DNA from: Prosthecobacter debontii
Lineage (GTDB): Bacteria > Verrucomicrobiota > Verrucomicrobiia > Verrucomicrobiales > Akkermansiaceae
Direction: 5' to 3'
Assembly (NCBI GenBank): GCA_945870855.1
Contig: CAMBTP010000029.1
Span: forward strand, 1 to 36,567
Length of the DNA stretch: 36,567 bases
The notes beneath the pieces are model-generated. The model saw only the letters and a list, made by a program, of their open reading frames with translations. It made no database searches and was not told where the DNA came from. The position numbers and the translations under genes are program-made. Shown here one piece after another: positions 31,490-36,567 of the stretch (positions within the stretch are counted from its first letter, which is position 1; each line of letters opens with the position of its first letter).

Positions 31490-33283
31490 ATGAAATTTTT
31501 ACCCGCATATTTAGCCCTCCTCATCGGGAGCGTCCTCCTCGTTCCAACCTCGCATGCGATCGGTGACCGCCGGGATCGCGGAGGGGCCGCAACTCCCAAA
31601 CGCAGCCCAATGACCGGATCAAAAATCGAACGCCCCGCCGCACGTCCTGCCCCCAAGCCCACCCCAAGACCCGCACGTCCGGAAATGCGCCCCACCACAC
31701 GTCCGGAAATGCGCCCTACCGCACGTCCGGAAATGCGCCCCACCGCACGTCCGGAGACCCGCCCTGCTGAGCGACCCTCAGTCCTGCGTCCGGAGACCCG
31801 CCCGGTGCAGCGCCCGGATACGCTCCCCGGCAAACTGCCCGATCGCAGACCGGATACGCGCCCGTCCATGGATCGCCCTGGCCACACTCGCCCCAACACG
31901 CTGCCCGGCATGGTCACTTATCCAAACCGTCCGGACAATCGCCCGAACATTGGCCAAAACAAAATCAATACCGGAGATCGTACCAACATCCACATCGACA
32001 AGGTCAACGTTAACCGCCGCAACATGGGACTCAATCGTCCGTCCACACTTCCGGCCAACCGCCGCGACTGGGACAGCAACCGCTGGGGCGGGAATCACGG
32101 AGTCTGGGGTAACAACACGAACATCAACATCAACATCAACAATAACTACAGCCTGAACAACAATTTCTCCTACCGCCCAAACTACTGGGGTGCTAGCCCG
32201 TGGTGGGGCGCCGGTTATTGCCATACCTGGCATCACGGCCATTGGGGATACGGCTGGAACAACAGCTACTACCGCCGCCACTGGTACTACTACGACAATG
32301 ATTTCGCCTCCGGTTTCATGTGGGGCATCGCGGTATGGAGCATGGGCAACCTGATCTACGATATGGGTTACCAATCTTACAAAAACCCCTATCCTGCGCC
32401 GCCTGTGCAGAATACCTACATCACCTACACGCAGCCGGTATCAGTCGCCGCCGCCGCCAACCCTCCCGGCGATGAGAAGGCCGCCGAACTCGCCGAAACC
32501 AAGTCCAACGAAGCTCTCGAGCGGTCACGCGCGGCCTTCCGAAAAGGCGACTACCTCGCCGCCTCCAAGGCCGTGGACGAGGCGATCGCCCACACCCCGG
32601 GTGATGTCACCCTTCACGAATACCGTGCGCTGGTTTTCTTCGCGTTGGGAAAATACTCGGATGCCGCGGGCGTTCTCAATCCCGTACTCGCGTCCGGACC
32701 CGGCTGGGGCTGGGACACCATGGTCGGTTTCTACACAAGCTCAGGAACCTACAGCGACCAGCTCGGCAAACTGGAAGCATACACCAAAAGCGCTCCCGGA
32801 AAAGCGGATGCACGTTTCCTGTTAGGCTACCATTACATGGTCTGCGACCACATGGAACAGGCCACCGCCGAGTTCTCCAAAGCATCGGAATTACAACCGG
32901 CGGACAATATTTCACGCCAACTTCGCGATCTAACAGCCGCCTCCATCCCTGATGCCGGAGCGGCCGATGCCGTACCTCCGGCCAGACCCGCACCCGTGGA
33001 GCCCGATCAACTCGTCGGCACCTGGGTCAGCGACCGCGGTGCAGACGGCAAGATCAATTTCACCATGACCGCTGCCGGCGATTACACTTGGGCATTCATA
33101 AATGCAGGTCAGTCCAGTCAACTCAAGGGAACCTACGGCCTTGATGACAAGGGATTGCTCGTGCTCACCAGCGACGATACCCAGATGGTCTCTGCCGTGG
33201 AGTTAAAGGAAAACAAATCCTTACACTTCGCGCTCGTCAGTGCACCCGATGGCGATCCAGGACTAGATTTCTCGAAAGAATGA
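31490..33283 (+). CDS. exported Arg/Pro repeat, aromatic-rich and TPR protein
   Basis: A 597-residue secreted protein of mosaic build. Signal peptide about 1-23. Residues about 45-150 are a basic, Arg-Pro-rich low-complexity tract with tandem RPEMRPTA units. Residues about 150-225 are Asn/Arg-rich, ending in an alternating Asn-Ile tract. Residues about 225-300 are rich in Trp, Tyr and His (SPWWGAGYCHTWHHGHWGYG, YYRRHWYYYDNDF), then one hydrophobic helix (FMWGIAVWSMGNLIYDMGY). TPR-like helices follow (about 330-485; AAFRKGDYLAASKAVDEAI, FFALGKYSDAAGVLNPVLAS, AEFSKASELQPAD). The end (about 505-597, LVGTWVSDRGADGKINFTMT) is a lipocalin-like beta unit. Function unknown; a surface or matrix-binding scaffold is a guess. 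Confidence 0.8.
   Translation: MKFLPAYLALLIGSVLLVPTSHAIGDRRDRGGAATPKRSPMTGSKIERPAARPAPKPTPRPARPEMRPTTRPEMRPTARPEMRPTARPETRPAERPSVLRPETRPVQRPDTLPGKLPDRRPDTRPSMDRPGHTRPNTLPGMVTYPNRPDNRPNIGQNKINTGDRTNIHIDKVNVNRRNMGLNRPSTLPANRRDWDSNRWGGNHGVWGNNTNINININNNYSLNNNFSYRPNYWGASPWWGAGYCHTWHHGHWGYGWNNSYYRRHWYYYDNDFASGFMWGIAVWSMGNLIYDMGYQSYKNPYPAPPVQNTYITYTQPVSVAAAANPPGDEKAAELAETKSNEALERSRAAFRKGDYLAASKAVDEAIAHTPGDVTLHEYRALVFFALGKYSDAAGVLNPVLASGPGWGWDTMVGFYTSSGTYSDQLGKLEAYTKSAPGKADARFLLGYHYMVCDHMEQATAEFSKASELQPADNISRQLRDLTAASIPDAGAADAVPPARPAPVEPDQLVGTWVSDRGADGKINFTMTAAGDYTWAFINAGQSSQLKGTYGLDDKGLLVLTSDDTQMVSAVELKENKSLHFALVSAPDGDPGLDFSKE
31673..31768 (+). repeat. four in-frame 24-bp tandem repeats
   Basis: Units at 31673-31696, 31697-31720, 31721-31744 and 31745-31768 share CACGTCCGGAAATGCGCCC, encoding RPEMRPTA-type octapeptides. 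The first three are almost identical at DNA level and the fourth is diverged. This implies recent slippage expansion in frame, so the copy number is probably variable between strains. Confidence 0.9.
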
Positions 33284-33297
33284 CATAATCCAGCTCC

Positions 33298-34548
33298 ATG
33301 AAATTCATCCAAATACCCGCGCTCGCCGTCCTAGCTCTTTCTCCCCTCGCATCCGCACAAACAGATGTCAGCTATGAAGGCGGCGTGCTGCTCAACGCCT
33401 CCGACCTACTTCCCGCCGACCTCCTGCGCGGCGAATCACACCGCGTGCGCGATCACGTGGCCACGGACGGCTTCTTGGCCCACTTTCAAATCGACAGCGA
33501 TTTCGGAACCTTCGAGGCCATCGGTGTACCGCAAGCGAAAAGCCGCATCGCCGAGATCCGGGCGATCAAGAAACTCGTGGAAACAAGCAAGGGCGACCTT
33601 TTCGCGGAAGGCATGAAACGCTCCCTCACGCAACCCGTTGATGCGGTGAAAAACATCGTCACCAACCCGGTGGAATCCGTAAAACAGGCTCCCGCCACTG
33701 TCGGCCATTTTTTTACTAAGGTCGGCTCTGCCATCGGACGCGCAGGCGGAAAGGTGAAGGACAGCATTGAAAATGACGGCCCGCCCCCCTCCGGATCCGA
33801 GATCGGCCAAGCCGCCAGGAATGCCGCAGGATTCGATAAGGCGAAGCTCGATACCGCAAGGCAGCTGGGCGTCGATCCGTATTCCGACAACGCGCGTCTT
33901 CAGGAGGAAATGGACAAGGTCACATGGGCTTTCTTCGCGGGTGGCCTACCTCTGCGCGTAGGGGCTGCGGTTGCTTCCGCAGGCGTGGCCGTGGCCGCAA
34001 CCAACATGATCGGAATCCCGGAGGATACCTACGCGTTGACCCAGTCCGAGCTCGCACTCCGCGACGGACGCTCGCTGGCTGCGATGGGTATCAGCGACGA
34101 GAACATCAAGACCTTCCAGCTCTACGGCCCGCTCAGCAGCACCCGCCGCCACCGCATCGTGCTCGCCTTGGAAACCCTTTCCAAAACCAAAGGCCGCGAT
34201 CTTATCATACGGCAGGTCAATGCCTGCGAAACGCCCGAACAGGTGGATTTCCTCATCGCCGCGCTCTCCATCCTCGCGGAGCGCCAACGGTCTGGTGCCG
34301 CCTCATACACCTCACTCACGGTCTTGGGTCGCCTGCCCGGAGCAGTCCACTCGAACGGCGAACTCCATGTCCCCGCGCCCGTCGATCATGTGACATGGAC
34401 AGAGGAGGTCGCCCATTTCGCGACCCGCGATGACCTCGGAACCGCCCCCAAAGTCCTGCTTCACACCGGGAAACTCTCGGCAGCCGCTGCCAGCCAACTC
34501 AGCGCAAAGGGCTGGAAGTGCCATAACGTCGCTTATCCGTTATTATGA
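33298..34548 (+). CDS. exported hypothetical protein
   Basis: A 416-residue secreted protein of no family I recognise. The signal peptide is MKFIQIPALAVLALSPLASA. The N-terminal half has a mixed segment (GFLAHFQIDSDFGTFEAIGV) and a long helical stretch with repeated 'NIVTNPVESVKQAPATVGHF' and 'FFTKVGSAIGRAGGKVKDSI' character. Residues about 205-235 are hydrophobic (AFFAGGLPLRVGAAVASAGV). The C-terminal half is helical (RHRIVLALETLSKTKGRDLI, QVDFLIAALSILAERQRSG). No catalytic motif is visible. It is 14 bp downstream of the repeat/TPR gene and 91 bp upstream of the lipase-like gene, so it belongs to the same run. Confidence 0.75.
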   Translation: MKFIQIPALAVLALSPLASAQTDVSYEGGVLLNASDLLPADLLRGESHRVRDHVATDGFLAHFQIDSDFGTFEAIGVPQAKSRIAEIRAIKKLVETSKGDLFAEGMKRSLTQPVDAVKNIVTNPVESVKQAPATVGHFFTKVGSAIGRAGGKVKDSIENDGPPPSGSEIGQAARNAAGFDKAKLDTARQLGVDPYSDNARLQEEMDKVTWAFFAGGLPLRVGAAVASAGVAVAATNMIGIPEDTYALTQSELALRDGRSLAAMGISDENIKTFQLYGPLSSTRRHRIVLALETLSKTKGRDLIIRQVNACETPEQVDFLIAALSILAERQRSGAASYTSLTVLGRLPGAVHSNGELHVPAPVDHVTWTEEVAHFATRDDLGTAPKVLLHTGKLSAAAASQLSAKGWKCHNVAYPLL

Positions 34549-34639
34549 AAATCATATCTCCGCTGCTGAACCCCAAGCGATCCAACAGCGAGCTTTCCCT
34601 TTGCCCCTTCCTCACAACCCCCATCCACTCACAAGTCCA

Positions 34640-36244
34640 ATGAAGTCCCGTATGAAATCGCAACTCCCCTTTTTTCCTCTTTACGCTATCCTCGCGCTAG
34701 GCTCATGCGCTCCCACCAGCCTGCCGCCCGCCGAGGGATCACACCGCGCCGCCGTCGTCTCCATGCAACAGGCAGCTTCGCTGAAAGCCACGCCGGAACA
34801 GCGCGCGGCTCTCTACCTGCAGGCCGCGCGCGAGGCTTCCGTATTGCTCGACTCGCCTGAGTCCGGTGCCGCCGCCCGCTCGATTTACAACAAGGCCGCC
34901 GCCGATCTGACCATGCTGCTCCGTAGCTCGGATCAAGGCTCGCTGTGGAACCGCCCACTCACACTCAGCTCCGGAGACACCACCTACCGCCTGCGCTTCG
35001 CGAAGAAGACCCGCGACGGTCAATGGAACCCCGACTATTTCACCTCCTTCACCCCCGCGGAGGAGGTGGATCTGAAAACCATCGACCGCAGGAACCGCCA
35101 GGATGGCGTGGGCGGAGCGCTGGTGGGCATTAGGAAAACGGAACCCTTGGAGGCGTTTTCGTCGCGTGTCGGTGTCACCGCGCCGGTGACAGCCGCGCTA
35201 GAATTCAGGGGCAACGAAGCCGTCCTCAGCTTGGTCGATCCGACAGTAAAAACGAAAAGCCGCGTCGCGGGCAAAGACCGCCTACTGGATGCCGATTTCT
35301 CCGCACCGCTGGCCTACTATCCGCAGAAAAACGATCTTGTGGAGGGCTTCATGGGAGCGCTGCGCGTGGCGGAACACATGAACATCACCGGACTCTACAT
35401 GCTCCAGCCCTATGATCCGGATCGCATCCCGCTTGTTTTCGTTCACGGCCTCATCTCCACCCCCCGTATGTGGCGCAACGTCATCAACGAACTGGAGACC
35501 GATCCCGAACTCCGCCGCCGCTATCAATGCATGGTCTTCGCCTATCCTACCGGGAACCCGCCGCTCTACTCGGCCTTACGCCTGCGTGAAGAGCTTGTGA
35601 AATTCTACGGGCAACACCCTGCGGCGCGCGACGCGGTCCTCGTCGGGCACAGTATGGGCGGTATCCTTTCCCGTGTGCAGGTCACCTCGGTTGATCGTAA
35701 CGACTGGGATGCGATCGGAGAGCAAAAAGCCTCCGCCTTCTTCGCAAAGGTGAAACCCGGCGACCTCGTGGATCGCTCCACCTGCTTCACCGCCAACCCG
35801 CACGTAGGTCGTACCGTATTCATCTGCACCCCGCACCGCGGCAGCGAGATGGCTGTGGGAACCGTCGGAACCCTAGCCATGCGCCTCATCGCCTTGCCCC
35901 TCGATATCACATCCACTGTCACCAGCGCTATGGGTGATTCCATCGAGATCATCACCGGTGATGCGAAACGCATACCGAACAGCGTCACAGGACTTTCCCC
36001 CAAGAACCCCACCTACAAGGTCTTGGAAAGCCAGCCCCTCGAAGTCCCCCACCACTCGATCATTGGCGACCGCGGCAAGGGCGATACGCCGCAAAGTTCC
36101 GACGGTGTCGTCCAATACTGGAGTTCGCAGATGAAAGCCGCCGCCTCCGAGAAAATCGTCCCCGGCCCGCACGGTTCCTGCGAACTCCCCGAGACGATCG
36201 ACGAACTCCGCCGCATCCTGAAACTCCATCTTAATTCCCGATGA
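34640..36244 (+). CDS. alpha/beta-hydrolase lipoprotein (lipase/esterase-like)
   Basis: A 534-residue lipoprotein from ATG 34640 (or 34652): FFPLYAILALGSCAPTS has a lipobox with the lipidated Cys23. The longer upstream reading frame overlaps the preceding gene and lacks a signal at its N-terminus. The catalytic half (about 260-534) has the oxyanion-type IPLVFVHGLISTPRMWRNVI and the nucleophile elbow VGHSMGGILSRV (Ser338). The catalytic His may be in PHHSII or GPHGSCELPETI, and an Asp from the DRG/DGVVQYW region. The N-terminal half (about 30-250) is a TPR-like or beta domain of unknown role. It probably hydrolyses an ester or lipid at the cell envelope; substrate unknown. Confidence 0.88.
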   Translation: MKSRMKSQLPFFPLYAILALGSCAPTSLPPAEGSHRAAVVSMQQAASLKATPEQRAALYLQAAREASVLLDSPESGAAARSIYNKAAADLTMLLRSSDQGSLWNRPLTLSSGDTTYRLRFAKKTRDGQWNPDYFTSFTPAEEVDLKTIDRRNRQDGVGGALVGIRKTEPLEAFSSRVGVTAPVTAALEFRGNEAVLSLVDPTVKTKSRVAGKDRLLDADFSAPLAYYPQKNDLVEGFMGALRVAEHMNITGLYMLQPYDPDRIPLVFVHGLISTPRMWRNVINELETDPELRRRYQCMVFAYPTGNPPLYSALRLREELVKFYGQHPAARDAVLVGHSMGGILSRVQVTSVDRNDWDAIGEQKASAFFAKVKPGDLVDRSTCFTANPHVGRTVFICTPHRGSEMAVGTVGTLAMRLIALPLDITSTVTSAMGDSIEIITGDAKRIPNSVTGLSPKNPTYKVLESQPLEVPHHSIIGDRGKGDTPQSSDGVVQYWSSQMKAAASEKIVPGPHGSCELPETIDELRRILKLHLNSR

Positions 36245-36429
36245 TACGACGCCCGTTCATTTTTCCACGATGCTGATCGCGCGCACGACCGACCTAACTT
36301 CCAAGTGCTTTCACTACCGTCCGATATTACACGAATAGGGCATTTGGGCTTGGTGTGATCATCGACTACCACTACCGCTGAATTTTCCACCTCGCATACG
36401 CGGGCTTCTTCACCAAATAAACCGACACA

Positions 36430-36567
36430 ATGAAACACACACTGACAAAAATCGTAATTTCCGGCCTGCTACTAACGGGTTCCCTGATGCTGAGCAATTG
36501 CTCAAACGGCCCTCTCACCAACATGAACGCTTCGGGCGTGAACTCGAAGCAGCTCGCGTCGAATTCA
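36430..36567 (+). CDS. putative small lipoprotein (partial, runs off the window)
   Basis: ATG 36430 opens a frame that continues to the window end (46 codons). The product begins MKHTLTKIVISGLLLTGSLM and has a lipobox-like LSNC, so it is likely a lipoprotein; the visible mature part (SNGPLTNMNASGVNSKQLAS) is polar. The rest is outside the window. The 185 bp before it (36245-36429) shows no recognisable feature. Confidence 0.6.
   Translation, partial: MKHTLTKIVISGLLLTGSLMLSNCSNGPLTNMNASGVNSKQLASNS

Noticed and set aside
31474..31917. Minus-strand frame rich in Gly-Arg-Val-Ser repeats
   Set aside because: It is the reverse of the in-frame RPEMRPTA repeats of the exported mosaic protein, whose signal peptide, TPR part and spacing fit the gene run.
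34430..34639. Extended N-terminus of the lipase-like gene
   Set aside because: The extension overlaps the end of the preceding gene and would bury the lipoprotein signal; starting at 34640 places signal and lipobox correctly.

Overview
The window looks like chromosomal DNA from a Gram-negative, GC-rich bacterium of the Verrucomicrobiota (PVC) type. This is inferred from gene content, not from a marker-gene search: a secreted ThuA-domain protein next to a Dabb protein, a sulfatase remnant, many small exported beta-barrel or lipoprotein genes, tandem DUF1254/DUF1214 proteins, weak Shine-Dalgarno sequences and an outer-membrane TonB receptor. No rRNA or tRNA gene, CRISPR array or prophage was recognised.

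Layout. 1-760: the end of an unknown gene, a 51-bp direct repeat pair, and a decayed sulfatase fragment. 761-2100: a Fic-family AMPylase-type gene (minus strand) with a three-site palindromic operator candidate upstream. 2232-4861: pgk, tpiA and a SOUL heme-binding lipoprotein (plus). 4891-6350: ThuA-domain protein and a membrane-anchored hypothetical (minus). 6557-7202: a Dabb protein and rpmJ, followed by a good intrinsic terminator. 7360-10692: a compact minus-strand operon ruvC > TPMT-like methyltransferase > lipB > yifB/comM. 10741-11496: a REP-associated tyrosine transposase (RAYT) framed by its own REP hairpins. 11502-17538: a histidine-rich outer-membrane protein and a manganese-type ABC importer (binding protein, ATPase, a permease fused to a DtxR-like domain, a second permease), with mntR divergent and a perfect MntR-like palindrome between them. 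17683-18867: an RsmB-like rRNA methyltransferase. 19017-22485: a TPP riboswitch leading a TonB receptor, a PnuC/PnuT-type permease and a NadR-like P-loop kinase, read as a thiamine uptake-and-phosphorylation operon. 22547-23701: an RlmI-like rRNA methyltransferase. 23702-24103: an hsdM remnant and a second copy of the repeat family seen at the left end, running into a 5'-truncated HAD phosphatase gene. 24175-36567: a long plus-strand run that is almost entirely exported proteins around aquaporin Z (two DUF1254 proteins, two beta-barrels, a SnoaL-like protein, a repeat/TPR protein, an unknown, an alpha/beta-hydrolase lipoprotein and the start of another lipoprotein).

Most notable points. (1) The manganese importer block is bounded by degraded duplicates of the same locus: the left edge carries a broken rsmB 3' end beside an intact outer-membrane gene, and the right edge carries a broken start of that outer-membrane gene beside an intact rsmB. 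This implies integration or duplication at that site. (2) One importer permease carries a C-terminal DtxR-like winged-helix/dimerisation domain, so a metal-sensor fold is tethered to the transporter. (3) The TPP-riboswitch operon ends in a NadR-like kinase, a candidate non-canonical thiamine kinase. (4) Two repeat families (RAYT/REP and the TGTCACAATGAAG repeat) mark several gene-decay junctions in the window.
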